DNA from: FEN-1139 sp038207155
GTDB taxonomy: Bacteria; Myxococcota_A; Polyangia; Polyangiales; Polyangiaceae
Assembly: GCA_038207155.1 (NCBI GenBank)
Contig: JBBRAB010000003.1
Span: 124,001-188,000, forward strand
Direction: 5' to 3'
Length of the DNA stretch: 64,000 bases
The notes beneath the pieces are model-generated. The model saw only the letters and a list, made by a program, of their open reading frames with translations, was not told where the DNA came from and did not search any database. The position numbers were made by a program, and so were the translations under genes. Shown here piece after piece: positions 26,040-35,788 of this stretch (positions are counted from its first letter, which is position 1; each line of letters starts with the position of its first letter).

Positions 26040-27446
26040 ATGGCAGAGCGAGCAACCTCCTCCAAATCATCGCGTCTGCGCCGAGCCTTCGTGCTGGGCG
26101 CTCTGACTGCCCTGCTCGCCGGTTGCGGCGCTGCCCAGAAGGTGGGAGACGGCTCGGATTGGCCTCCCCTGGCCAAGCGTTGGTACGACAGGGCGGTTGC
26201 CAGCCTGAGGCTAGCGGACGTCGATGACGCTCAGCTCGCTGCCGAAAACGCTTTGCGCGTGGATGGCAAGCGAGATGAGGTGCGACTCATCGCTGCCAAG
26301 GTTGCGCTAACTCGCCTCGATTTCGCGCGTGCCATTGAGCTGACCGACGGACTCGAAACGGCTGAGGCCTCAGGGATCCGTGGACGCGCTCTCTGGTACA
26401 GCGGGCGCATCACCGAGGCCGCTGACGCGCTCGAGCGCCTGGTTGCGGATCCCGACGTTCACGACAGCTGGGCGGTCGATATCGCCAAGCTCGCTCGTCG
26501 TGGCGCGGGCCGCAAGCCCTTCACGATCCAGGGCGGTCTGCTCGCCGTGACCGAGATGCCGCGGGTTGGTCGCGGACTCCTCGTTCCGATCGAGCTCGAC
26601 GGTGAGCCCGCGCTCGCGATGATTGCCACGAGCGTGCCTGAGGTCGTGGTCGATGCTAGCGGCGGTGCGGAACCCAAGTGGGTCAGCCTGCGCTTTGGCG
26701 AGCGCCTCGAGGTGCGTGACGTGCCCGCGCTAACCAAGGATCTTTCCTCGCTTTCGCGGCAGCTCAATGCTCCAGTCAAGGCGCTGCTCGGTGTCAACCT
26801 GCTGCGCCGACTTCGCCCGACTTTCGATCTGATTGGTGCGCAATTCATCGTTCGCTCCTACGAGCCCCAGCCCGCTCCGGGCACCACCATTTTGCCACTC
26901 GCCTATGCCAAGGGCGGCGGGATGCTAACCCGCTGTCACTTCGGGCCGGCTGACAGCGGTGCGGCGGGCGCCTTGATGGTCGACACGATGATGGACTTCC
27001 CGCTCGCCCTCGACGAGGGCGGCTGGAAGAAGGCGGGAGTGGCGCTCAAGGATCTACATCCGATCCCGGGTAACAAGAACTTCACCCACGGAGTGGTTCC
27101 CCACCTGGCGCTTGGGAGCCTGGAATTGCCCTCGATTCCCGCAGTTCACGGCCAGCCGATCGCGGACGTAGAGAAGGTCATCGACATGGACCTCGACGGC
27201 ATCATCGGCAGCAGCTTGCTGGGCCAGTTTCGCATTACGCTCGTTGACGGGGGCCGCAGCCTCTGGATTGACGCGCTCCCGATGGCGCCTGAGGCTGAGC
27301 CCGTGCCGAGCGAGCCACCGCCCGCGGCCTCCCCCGCCCCTGCCGCGAGCGCAGCTCCGCCGGTCGCGGCCCCGGGCAAGGCAGCCAAGCCCAAGCCCGC
27401 AGCTGCGCCCGCGAGCAAGAGTCCTGCCGGCAACGCACGTCCCTGA
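26040..27446 (+). CDS. Lipoprotein with retropepsin-like aspartyl protease fold, catalytic motif degenerate
   Basis: 468 residues from the ATG at 26040. Lipoprotein signal: FVLGALTALLAGCGAAQ, lipobox LLAGC. Residues about 40-160 are TPR-like helices (WYDRAVASLRLADVDDAQLA, ALWYSGRITEAADALERLV). Residues about 165-420 form two repeated beta lobes with the retropepsin-like ends LLGVNLLRRLRPTFDLIGA and IIGSSLLGQFRITLVDGG, as in bacterial aspartyl-protease-like domains. The expected DTG triads are missing; the matching places read VVVDASGGA and MVDTMMDFPL, so catalysis is doubtful and a binding role is likely. The last 45 residues are an Ala/Pro/Lys tail. coaD begins 13 bases downstream and is probably co-transcribed. 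Confidence 0.78.
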   Translation: MAERATSSKSSRLRRAFVLGALTALLAGCGAAQKVGDGSDWPPLAKRWYDRAVASLRLADVDDAQLAAENALRVDGKRDEVRLIAAKVALTRLDFARAIELTDGLETAEASGIRGRALWYSGRITEAADALERLVADPDVHDSWAVDIAKLARRGAGRKPFTIQGGLLAVTEMPRVGRGLLVPIELDGEPALAMIATSVPEVVVDASGGAEPKWVSLRFGERLEVRDVPALTKDLSSLSRQLNAPVKALLGVNLLRRLRPTFDLIGAQFIVRSYEPQPAPGTTILPLAYAKGGGMLTRCHFGPADSGAAGALMVDTMMDFPLALDEGGWKKAGVALKDLHPIPGNKNFTHGVVPHLALGSLELPSIPAVHGQPIADVEKVIDMDLDGIIGSSLLGQFRITLVDGGRSLWIDALPMAPEAEPVPSEPPPAASPAPAASAAPPVAAPGKAAKPKPAAAPASKSPAGNARP

Positions 27447-27459
27447 ACGGTCTCAGAAT

Positions 27460-27954
27460 ATGCCCGCCACCACACCCAAGTTGGCCCTCTATGCGGGCAG
27501 TTTTGATCCGCCCACCAAGGGGCATTTGGATCTCGTCGAGCGTGCCTCAAGCCTCTTCGATCAGGTGGTCGTCGCGGTGGGGATGCACCCCACTCGCAGA
27601 CCGCTCTTTGAGGTCAACCAGCGCTTGGATCTGCTGCGTGCCATCTGCACGCCGTTCCCGAATGTTCGGGTGGACTCGTTTGACGGGCTCCTGATCGACT
27701 ACGCCCGAAAGCTGGGCGCGATCGTGATCGTTCGCGGGCTCCGCGCTGTGACGGACTTCGAGTACGAGCTTCAGATCGCGCATGTTAATGCGGATTTGGG
27801 TCCCGAGATCGAGACGATCTTCCTTCCGACGCGCTCCAGTTTTGCGTTCGTGTCAGCTTCGCTGGTTCGCGAGATCGCCAGCCACGGTGGAGACATCGAA
27901 CGCTACGCTCCGCCGGAAGTGTGCGTCGCCCTGCGTCAGCGGTTTCCGCGCTAG
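27460..27954 (+). CDS. coaD: Phosphopantetheine adenylyltransferase
   Basis: 164 residues, the standard length. It transfers AMP from ATP to 4'-phosphopantetheine, the fourth step of coenzyme A synthesis. The nucleotidyltransferase T/HxGH motif is at residues 18-21 (AGSFDPPTKGHLDLV). Other family signatures are GMHPTRRPLF, VDSFDGLLIDYARKLGA, IVRGLRAVTDFEYELQIAHVN (phosphopantetheine binding) and the ATP-loop SSFAFVSASLVREIASHGGD. The ATG at 27460 is the only start that matches the family; the open frame upstream belongs to the preceding lipoprotein region. The gene follows that lipoprotein after 13 bases, so they probably share a transcript. Confidence 0.97.
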   Translation: MPATTPKLALYAGSFDPPTKGHLDLVERASSLFDQVVVAVGMHPTRRPLFEVNQRLDLLRAICTPFPNVRVDSFDGLLIDYARKLGAIVIVRGLRAVTDFEYELQIAHVNADLGPEIETIFLPTRSSFAFVSASLVREIASHGGDIERYAPPEVCVALRQRFPR

Positions 27955-28000
27955 GGCAACGCTTCGACCCCAACTCAGCTGGGTCGTCATTTGCAGACGG

Positions 28001-28026
28001 TCGCCGTTCGCCGTTCGCCGTTCGCC
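28001..28026. repeat. Heptanucleotide repeat
   Basis: The unit tcgccgt is repeated three times, with a partial fourth copy (tcgcc), between coaD and the PL14-like gene. It is short and lies in non-coding DNA. Confidence 0.8.
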
Positions 28027-28154
28027 CAGCGAGCGTGGCGCTGGAACCAAGGTGAGTAAATGGGTGCGCCAGGGGCACCCTATCCGCCATATCTTGAGGG
28101 CTCCGCTGGGTCGACGTTGCGCGCGTGGCAATCGTCAGCCCGTAATTCTGCCGT

Positions 28155-29054
28155 ATGCCTTCCGTGTTTTACCCGACGTGTGTCCTGTTGGTGGGTGGTT
28201 TGTTGGCAGCCTGTGATGGCGGTGGGGCGAGTTCACCTGACCCCGCCGCGACGGGCGGCGCTGCGACGACGGGTGGCACCGCGACGGGCGGCGCTGCGAC
28301 GGGTGGTGTTCCCGTTGGGGCGCTGGTGAACGCCAATTTCGAGGCGCGCACCGCGGGGCCCTACAGCCAGGCACTCGTGGTGAGTGATTTTGCCGGCGCT
28401 CCCACCGGGAATAATGGCCTCAGCGAGGGGCGCGCGACGATTGTGGCCGAGGCGGGGAATCAGTTTCTACGTGTCAGCTATCCCGCAGGAAAATTCGGTT
28501 CCGCCGATGGCGGAGTCCACTTCAAGGTTCCGCTCGCGAGCAGTCACGATGAACTCTACCTGAGCTACCGTGTTCGATTTGCGGTCGGCTACAGCTTCGT
28601 CAAAGGCGGCAAATTGCCCGGGCTGGTAGGGGGATCGGCGCCGACGGGCTGCGTCGCGCTCAAAGACGGCTTTAGCGCACGAGCGATGTGGCGCGTCGGC
28701 GGCGCGGCCGTGCAGTACATGTACTGGCCCGACAAGAAGAACACCTGTGGCGACGACTTTGACTACCTCGACGCGGGGGCCAACGTCACCTTCGTTCCAG
28801 GGACCTGGCATCGCTTGGTCCATCACGTCGTGATGAACGCTGCAGGCCAGCTCAATGGAGTGATTGAAGCTTGGTTTGACGGCAAGCCGGTGCTGAGCCG
28901 TCGCGATCTGGGCTACCGCGTCGCAGGTCAGACCTTCGGGATCGACGCCCTCTATTTTTCGACCTTCTTTGGCGGAAATGACCCCAGCTGGGCCCCAGCA
29001 ACCGCGCAGACGGTCGACTTTGACGATTTCGTGGTCTCTCCGACTCCCCTCTGA
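28155..29054 (+). CDS. Polysaccharide lyase family 14-like lipoprotein
   Basis: 299 residues from the ATG at 28155. Lipoprotein signal (PTCVLLVGGLLAAC, lipobox LLAAC), then a short TGGAATTGGTATGG linker, then a single beta-jelly-roll. The catalytic domain shows LYLSYRVRFAVGYSFVKGGK followed by LPGLVGG, then ARAMWRVGGAAVQYMYWPD, WHRLVHHVVMN and IEAWFDGKPVL, and ends with FGIDALYFSTFFGG and VDFDDFVVS. This is the pattern of PL14-type alginate or glucuronan lyases and the related polysaccharide lyase-like domain. It should be an outer-membrane lipoprotein acting on uronic-acid polymers outside the cell. Substrate is inferred from family only. A hairpin terminator follows 22 bases after the stop. 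Confidence 0.82.
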   Translation: MPSVFYPTCVLLVGGLLAACDGGGASSPDPAATGGAATTGGTATGGAATGGVPVGALVNANFEARTAGPYSQALVVSDFAGAPTGNNGLSEGRATIVAEAGNQFLRVSYPAGKFGSADGGVHFKVPLASSHDELYLSYRVRFAVGYSFVKGGKLPGLVGGSAPTGCVALKDGFSARAMWRVGGAAVQYMYWPDKKNTCGDDFDYLDAGANVTFVPGTWHRLVHHVVMNAAGQLNGVIEAWFDGKPVLSRRDLGYRVAGQTFGIDALYFSTFFGGNDPSWAPATAQTVDFDDFVVSPTPL

Positions 29055-29075
29055 GACGCAGCGTCAAGAACGTGA

Positions 29076-29114
29076 GAAGGCCTCTCGTACCCAAAGGATG
29101 GGCGCGAGGCCTTC
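29076..29114. terminator. Hairpin between the PL14-like gene and the small YjfB-like gene
   Basis: GAAGGCCTC (29076-29084) pairs with GAGGCCTTC (29106-29114), a 9-bp perfect stem. It lies between the ends of two convergent genes and could serve both. No T-run is seen. Confidence 0.65.
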
Positions 29115-29139
29115 GGCTCACTCGGCGTCAGAGACGAGC

Positions 29140-29310
29140 CTAGGCTCGGATGTTGACGTTCCGACCGAGATGCTGTTCGGCGGGCTTAGGTACGCTGTCG
29201 ATGAGCTGCATGGCCTGCTGGCCCTGCTGCTCGGTCAGCTGCTTTTGCTTGCGAAGCACCGCCACCTCAGCCTGCATGCCTGGAGATAGGTTTTCTACTG
29301 GGCGGATCAT
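29140..29310 (-). CDS. Small YjfB-like putative motility protein
   Basis: 56 residues, from ATG at 29310 to TAG at 29140-29142. A good ribosome site (GGGGAGGGAC directly before the ATG) supports it. The sequence begins MIRPVENLSPGMQAEVAV, continues with a Gln/Lys-rich helix (LRKQKQLTEQQGQQ) and AMQLIDSVPKP, and ends HLGRNVNIRA. The middle helix plus a terminal H/P-x-LG-x-N/D-V/I-RA signature is the pattern of the YjfB family of putative motility proteins (B. subtilis YjfB), small proteins of unknown mechanism. The match is by eye. It stands alone, convergent with the PL14-like gene and divergent from groES, whose promoter begins about 90 bases upstream. Confidence 0.75.
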   Translation of the reverse strand: MIRPVENLSPGMQAEVAVLRKQKQLTEQQGQQAMQLIDSVPKPAEQHLGRNVNIRA

Positions 29311-29402
29311 GTCCCTCCCCAGAACGGGCCTTCGGTTCCTGACCTGGAGCTAGTAATACCCAGTTCCGCGCGTCCCCGAGCCCACGACCGCAGACCCATG
29401 GC

Positions 29403-29430
29403 TTGACAGCCTCTCAAGCGTGGCTAGGTT
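29403..29430 (+). promoter_or_regulatory. groES-groEL promoter
   Basis: TTGACA (29403-29408) and TAGGTT (29425-29430) are 16 bases apart, just upstream of the CIRCE operator. This is the usual layout for a sigma-A promoter repressed by HrcA. Confidence 0.65.
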
Positions 29431-29441
29431 GCAGCTCGCGG

Positions 29442-29468
29442 CTGGCACTCGCCACCTGTGAGTGCTGA
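29442..29468 (+). promoter_or_regulatory. CIRCE operator (HrcA binding site)
   Basis: CTGGCACTC (29442-29450), nine bases, GAGTGCTGA (29460-29468). The consensus is TTAGCACTC-N9-GAGTGCTAA, so the inner seven positions on the right arm and the inner GCACTC on the left match, and spacing is exact. HrcA should repress groESL here until heat or unfolded protein relieves it. The leader from here to groES is about 130 bases. Confidence 0.88.
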
Positions 29469-29600
29469 AAAACCGCTAAAACAATAACAAAATCAATGGC
29501 TTGCGCAGGTGTTCAGCGGAAACCCCTCGCGACAGCGACCGAATGAGCGTTCAGACCTCGCTCACAGCACCCCAACCAAGCCGACACGGAGACCAAAGTC

Positions 29601-29891
29601 ATGAAGATCCGACCCCTGCAGGACCGCGTGATCGTCAAGCGCGTCAAAGAAGAAGAGAAGACCAAGGGTGGCATCATCATCCCCGACTCGGCCAAAGAGA
29701 AGCCGATCGAGGCTGAAGTGATCGCGGTGGGCAAGGGCAAGGTCCTTGAGGACGGCTCTCTGCGCGCGCTCGACATCCAGCCGGGCAACCGCGTGCTGTT
29801 TGGCAAGTACAGCGGCACCGAGATCAAGATCGAGGGCGAAGAGCACCTCATCCTCCGCGAGGACGACATCCTCGGCGTCATTGAGAACTAA
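29601..29891 (+). CDS. groES: Co-chaperonin GroES
   Basis: 96 residues, normal length. It caps the GroEL chamber as a heptamer. Recognised from MKIRPLQDRVIVKRVKEEE, the mobile loop with KTKGGIIIPDSAKEKP (residues about 20-36), VIAVGKGKV and the C-terminal DDILGVIEN. The ribosome site GGAG lies ten bases before the ATG. groEL follows after 20 bases, forming the classical operon behind a CIRCE operator. Confidence 0.99.
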   Translation: MKIRPLQDRVIVKRVKEEEKTKGGIIIPDSAKEKPIEAEVIAVGKGKVLEDGSLRALDIQPGNRVLFGKYSGTEIKIEGEEHLILREDDILGVIEN

Positions 29892-29911
29892 GGACTGAAA
29901 GGGAATACCAA

Positions 29912-31537
<1,626 letters not shown>

Positions 31538-31572
31538 GAGAGCAACTAGCGCTGCCTTCGAGGTAGCGTGAG

Positions 31573-31604
31573 ACACGGCGGATCCTGAGAGGGGTCCGCC
31601 GTGT
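31573..31604 (+). terminator. Terminator of the groESL operon
   Basis: ACACGGCGGA (31573-31582) pairs with TCCGCCGTGT (31595-31604); the inner CC/GG extends the stem. It starts 35 bases after the groEL stop and is followed by tgcattt. A strong hairpin with a poor T-run. Confidence 0.75.
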
Positions 31605-31774
31605 TGCATTTGGGGGAGGGGAAAGGGGAAAGCGTGACGGGGCCATCGCATCGCCCTCTGTGCTCGCTGGCGATGGCTTGGGGTGACGGGGACGGGGTGG
31701 GCTGTTTGCGCTCGGCTTGTCATGGGCTCTGCGCCGGGGACCGCATGCTCCTTCCCCTGACGCGCTAGCGGCGC

Positions 31775-33151
31775 TCACCCGACTGAACCACGTCGCCGAC
31801 AACAGGCGAGCCACGCGAGTCCGACCAGCACCAACAGTGGCGCTTGCTGCCGCGCTGCTCCTCCCGCGCGACAACCGCACGCGCCGCTATCACCGCTCCC
31901 CGCAGACGAAGCGTTTGCACCTGCCGTGCCCGCCCCGGCACGCCCGCCAGAGGCACTTGCGCCCGAACCGGGTATGCCGGGCTTGCCCCCGGCGCCGCTC
32001 CCTCCCGCCGGTAGCGGACTCTCTCCGCCGAGTTCATATGCCCCGACGTCGATGGCTTTGCCGGCTGTGCTGCGGGCGAGCAGCTTGCGTGGATGGGAGT
32101 ATTGCAACGTCGGAACGAGCGAGAATCCGCCGGTCGAATCTGGAGTAACGCCCTGATCAACGGCAGGGGACGAGGGCGTGAGTCGACAGTCGAGGCTGCT
32201 TTGATCGACAAATCCTGCTGAATTGCTTGGGAGATTGTGATCTTGCGTGCCAGGTCCGCTGAGCGCAGTGCCGACGCCGACGAACAGATTATTCACAAGC
32301 TGCGCCGTTGCTCCGGCAGCAACGACGACGAAGCTGGCCCCAGCCGGGTGTGAGTTTATGAAGGTGTTGTTCACCACGTAGAGTTGCGAGCCGGGGTTGG
32401 TCAGTCCCTCTTCGCCAAAGCTCAGCAGCGCAGGGTTGTCGGTTGAGTCGCTTTGCTCGATCAGATTTCCGATCACATAGGCGACACCACCGTTGGGAAG
32501 ATCGAGCTCGTAGCTCGCTGTTCCACCCTCATCGGTGAGCCTATTGTAGAGCACGTAGTTCGTGAGAGCGCGGCTCTTGAAGAGGTGACCAATCTTGGCG
32601 TCGTGGCTGTAGCAAGCACGCAGCGTGAAACTGCGTACGTGATTGATGTAGAAGTTGTGCGTGTAGCCGTCGCCGTAACCATTGTGCGCAAACTCCGTCG
32701 ACTCGATCACGATGTCGCTCGTCGCGTTGTCGCCCGCCAGGATCCCGTTCTCGTTATCGTGGAAAGAGCAATCTCGCACGGTCAAACTAGCGCCTTCTTG
32801 GCGGATCCCGGCGCCGTTGTGGTCGGGCACCGTCGCACCGGAAAACTCAATGCTTTCGACGGTGGTACGGTCGCCCTGGAGCACCCAAATCCCCTTGCCA
32901 CCAGCGTTCTTTCCCGACGCGTCCAGGCGCGCCTTGCCTCCGACGCCCCGCAGGACCAGGTCGTTCTGGGGCCAGGTTGCAACATCTCCCGCGTAGCTGC
33001 CTGCATCGATCTCGACGACATCCCCGTCGAGCGCAACTGCGGCAGCCGCGCTTGGAGTCTCGAGGGGTCGCCCGGGGCCGACCTGAAGCGTGCGCGCGAG
33101 CGACGAACTGGACAGAAACACCACCGCCAGAGGCAGGATTGAGACGCGCAT
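31775..33151 (-). CDS. Secreted right-handed beta-helix protein with MYXO-CTERM tail
   Basis: 458 residues. Signal peptide ILPLAVVFLSSSSLA, then a parallel beta-helix of pectate-lyase type: turns such as LVLRGVGGKARLDASG, TTVESIEFSGATV, LTVRDCSFHDNENGI and SQLYVVNNTFINSHPAGAS repeat at the spacing of PbH1 coils, and LTPSSPAVDQGV closes the helix as in many such proteins. An Asn/His-rich face (HNFYINHV, YSHDAKIGHLFKS) is conserved in polysaccharide lyases and epimerases. A Gly/Ser/Ala linker leads to SGACGCRAGG, a hydrophobic segment and CCRRRGSVG, the MYXO-CTERM signal for surface anchoring. Substrate is unknown, probably an acidic polysaccharide. Convergent with groEL. Confidence 0.88.
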   Translation of the reverse strand: MRVSILPLAVVFLSSSSLARTLQVGPGRPLETPSAAAAVALDGDVVEIDAGSYAGDVATWPQNDLVLRGVGGKARLDASGKNAGGKGIWVLQGDRTTVESIEFSGATVPDHNGAGIRQEGASLTVRDCSFHDNENGILAGDNATSDIVIESTEFAHNGYGDGYTHNFYINHVRSFTLRACYSHDAKIGHLFKSRALTNYVLYNRLTDEGGTASYELDLPNGGVAYVIGNLIEQSDSTDNPALLSFGEEGLTNPGSQLYVVNNTFINSHPAGASFVVVAAGATAQLVNNLFVGVGTALSGPGTQDHNLPSNSAGFVDQSSLDCRLTPSSPAVDQGVTPDSTGGFSLVPTLQYSHPRKLLARSTAGKAIDVGAYELGGESPLPAGGSGAGGKPGIPGSGASASGGRAGAGTAGANASSAGSGDSGACGCRAGGAARQQAPLLVLVGLAWLACCRRRGSVG

Positions 33152-33361
33152 GCGGGCTCCCTTTTGGATGGACGAGTGACCAAGAGTAACTCAGTTGGGG
33201 GTCACCCAGGGGCACACAAAACGACCTCGAACTGACACTGAGCCGCCGGGTGGTAGGGATACGGTGAGCCAGGCGTTCGGGTGTTGCGAGCCGCGGAGCG
33301 CGGAGCGCCCCACATTCCGAATGGTGCGGCGCTGAGGCTCTCGCGGAACTGCGATGACGTG

Positions 33362-34075
33362 TCACTCCGACGTGTCGGACGGATCGGGCGAGGTGAACTG
33401 CTGCAAATTCAGCTGCCGCGCCTTCTGACAGCGCTTGCGCGAGAGCTCCACTCCTAGCGCGTTCATGCCAAGCTCGTTAGCGGCCGCTAGCACCGTGCCG
33501 TGACCGCAAAACGGATCAATGATCAGGTTCGCGTCAAATTCACGCTGCAAGTACAGGCAAACGCGCCGACAAGCGATGACCCCCATGGCTTTGCTCCAGG
33601 GCTGTTCCCCGCCCACCGGTAATACGTCTTCCCAGGGATAGCGGTCGACGTGAACGGGTCCCTCGGGTCCCTGAAGGCCGATCAGATGCGAGTAGGAAGC
33701 TCGTCCTTGGGACAAGCTGCCGGCGGGTCTGCGGCAGACGATTCGATGCCACAGCTGGCGCGCACCAGCACGCTCCGCGCCCTCGAGCACCAGCTGGGCT
33801 TTGTCGATCCACACGCCTTGATGCCGTACGTCACTCTGAAAAAACACGACGCCACCACCCACAGCAGCAAAACCTATGACCTGGGCCGTGGTCGCCCGGA
33901 ACCACTCCTTCCAACCATCAAGGCCGAGCTGCGATAGCTCAGAGACATCCGGCAGCGAGGTCACGATGCATGAGCCGACGGGAGCCCGGTTCTCGTTGAG
34001 CCAGACGTTGGCGTCTGCCTGAATCACGAGCCGCTCGCGAGCTGTTGTCGGTGATGCCACTATGCTGGGAGCCAT
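33362..34075 (-). CDS. Uncharacterised SAM-dependent methyltransferase with TSLPD motif
   Basis: 237 residues from the ATG at 34075; the open frame upstream to 34225 overlaps the promoter region and adds nothing conserved. Motif IV is IVTSLPDVSEL (residues about 35-45) and the SAM motif I is near the C-terminus: IIDPFCGHGTVLAAANELG, followed by ALGVELSRKRC. Between are VVFFQSDVRHQGVWIDKAQL, LWHRIVCRRPAGSLSQGR, YSHLIGLQ and QPWSKAMGVIACR. This beta-class order resembles DNA amino-methyltransferases, but SLPD replaces the S/D-PP-Y motif, and no target-recognition domain is present. Similar small proteins occur in bacteria and plastid-bearing eukaryotes with unknown substrate; RNA is as likely as DNA. 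Divergent from the phosphodiesterase gene. Confidence 0.8.
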   Translation of the reverse strand: MAPSIVASPTTARERLVIQADANVWLNENRAPVGSCIVTSLPDVSELSQLGLDGWKEWFRATTAQVIGFAAVGGGVVFFQSDVRHQGVWIDKAQLVLEGAERAGARQLWHRIVCRRPAGSLSQGRASYSHLIGLQGPEGPVHVDRYPWEDVLPVGGEQPWSKAMGVIACRRVCLYLQREFDANLIIDPFCGHGTVLAAANELGMNALGVELSRKRCQKARQLNLQQFTSPDPSDTSE

Positions 34076-34292
34076 GACGCCTGAGTCGGTGGGGAGAGGC
34101 TTGTAGCAAGTCGTCCGAGCCCTGCTGCCTTGAAATGGCCGCTCTGGACCACGAAAGCGTTGGTCAAAGGCGTTGCGGTCACCTAAATGACACGCAGGGC
34201 GACTACTGTCGGCAGGCCTTACCATGCGTCCACCCGCTCAGGTCACTCAAGGGCTCCTCGCGAGCCCGACGTCTCACCCCAGGTCTTTCTGC

Positions 34293-35768
34293 ATGCAACT
34301 CCGCACCTTCGGCACTTTGTCTCTGATTGCAACGATGGCGCTGGCTTGCTCCAGACCGGCGGTCGCGCCTACGCCGAAATCGGCGGCGCTCGCCGCAGGC
34401 TCGGCGCCTAACGCGTCGCCTGCGCCTGTCGCGTCAGGCGCGTCAGCTGGTGCCGGTGAGGCCAAGCCGCCGGGTCCGATTCAGCACGTCCTGCTGGTGT
34501 CTGTGGACGGCCTCAAACCAGAGACCTATCTGCGTCCCGACGAATTCGGGCTGAAGATCCCCAATCTGCGCGCTCTGGTTGCGCGGGGCGCTGCCAGTGA
34601 TGGCGCTGAGGGCGTTTTTCCAACGCTGACCTACCCTTCCCACAGCAGCATGGTGACTGGCGTCGTTCCTGGTCGGCACGGCGTGGTGACCAACATGACG
34701 TTCGATCCGCTCGGGATCGACCAGGAAAGCTGGCACTGGTACGAGTCTGAATTCCAGACGGATCCGATCTGGCGGCTCTCGGAGCGCGCCGGCTATCGCA
34801 CGGGCATCGTCCACTGGCCGGTCACGCTGGGCGCGCAGGTGGACTGGCTGCTGCCTGAGTTTTGGCGCGCCAAGAACGCCAACGATCAGAAGCTCCTGCG
34901 GCTGGTGTCGACACCCGGACTGCTCGATGACGTCGCCAAGGAGCATGGCGACTTCTGGTCGCGCTTCATTCCCCCGAATGTCAGTGACGACTCACTCACG
35001 GACGTGGCGCTGCACATCCTCGAAAAAGGACGCCCAAACCTGCTGCTACTCCACATGGTTGAGGTCGATGGTGCCCAGCATCGCTACGGACTCAAGAGCC
35101 CTGAAGCACTGGCCGCGATTGAAGCCGATGACCGGCAACTCGGACGCCTGCTTGAGGCGATCGAGCGACTTGGGCTAGCCAAGAGTACAGCCATCCTGGT
35201 GGTGTCCGACCACGGCTTTCTCAACGTCAGCAAGATGGTGCGGCCCTGCGTACTGCTGCGCGAAGCCGGGCTGGCGCAGGTCAATGAGGCTGGCAAGGTG
35301 ACTCAGTGGAGTGCCGTGGTTCACTCCAACTCGGGTCAGGCCTACGTCTACATCAATGACCCAGCGGACTTTCGCTCGCGAGAGGTGGCTCGGGCCATCT
35401 TCGCTGGCAAGGCGGGCAAGCCCGGTACCGGGATCTTGCGTGTCTACGACGCGGACGAGATCCGCAGCCGGGGTGGCGATCCTAAGGCATTTCTAGCGCT
35501 CGAAGCGGCGCCCGACTATCAATTTGGACCGGGCTGCGGTGGCAAATACGAGGCGCCGCCGCAGTATCGCGCAACGCATGGCTATGATCCGAAGAACCCC
35601 GAGCTCTTTGCCTCGATGCTCGCCGCGGGTCCAGGGATCCCCCACGGAAAGCTGCGGCAAGCACGCCTGATCGACGTGGCGCCGACCATTGCTGAGTGGC
35701 TCGGACTCAAGCTACAGGCTGTCGATGGCAAGCCGCTGCAGTACGAGGCGGCGGCGCTGAGCAAATAG
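34293..35768 (+). CDS. Alkaline phosphatase-superfamily phosphodiesterase/nucleotide pyrophosphatase, lipoprotein
   Basis: 491 residues from the ATG at 34293. Lipoprotein signal (LRTFGTLSLIATMALAC) and an Ala/Pro linker precede the catalytic domain. Two-metal site residues are visible: Asp in LLVSVDGLKPET, nucleophile Thr in FPTLTYPSHSSMVTG, Asp and His in HMVEVDGAQHRYG, Asp-His in LVVSDHGFLNV, and His in RATHGYDPKN. The pattern is that of type I phosphodiesterase/nucleotide pyrophosphatase (ectonucleotide pyrophosphatase-like) enzymes, hydrolysing nucleotides or phospholipid headgroups on the cell surface. All metal ligands are present, so activity is likely; substrate is unknown. It ends 20 bases before the end of the convergent beta-helix gene. 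Confidence 0.92.
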   Translation: MQLRTFGTLSLIATMALACSRPAVAPTPKSAALAAGSAPNASPAPVASGASAGAGEAKPPGPIQHVLLVSVDGLKPETYLRPDEFGLKIPNLRALVARGAASDGAEGVFPTLTYPSHSSMVTGVVPGRHGVVTNMTFDPLGIDQESWHWYESEFQTDPIWRLSERAGYRTGIVHWPVTLGAQVDWLLPEFWRAKNANDQKLLRLVSTPGLLDDVAKEHGDFWSRFIPPNVSDDSLTDVALHILEKGRPNLLLLHMVEVDGAQHRYGLKSPEALAAIEADDRQLGRLLEAIERLGLAKSTAILVVSDHGFLNVSKMVRPCVLLREAGLAQVNEAGKVTQWSAVVHSNSGQAYVYINDPADFRSREVARAIFAGKAGKPGTGILRVYDADEIRSRGGDPKAFLALEAAPDYQFGPGCGGKYEAPPQYRATHGYDPKNPELFASMLAAGPGIPHGKLRQARLIDVAPTIAEWLGLKLQAVDGKPLQYEAAALSK

Positions 35769-35788
35769 AAATGGGGCAAGCTGCGCCC

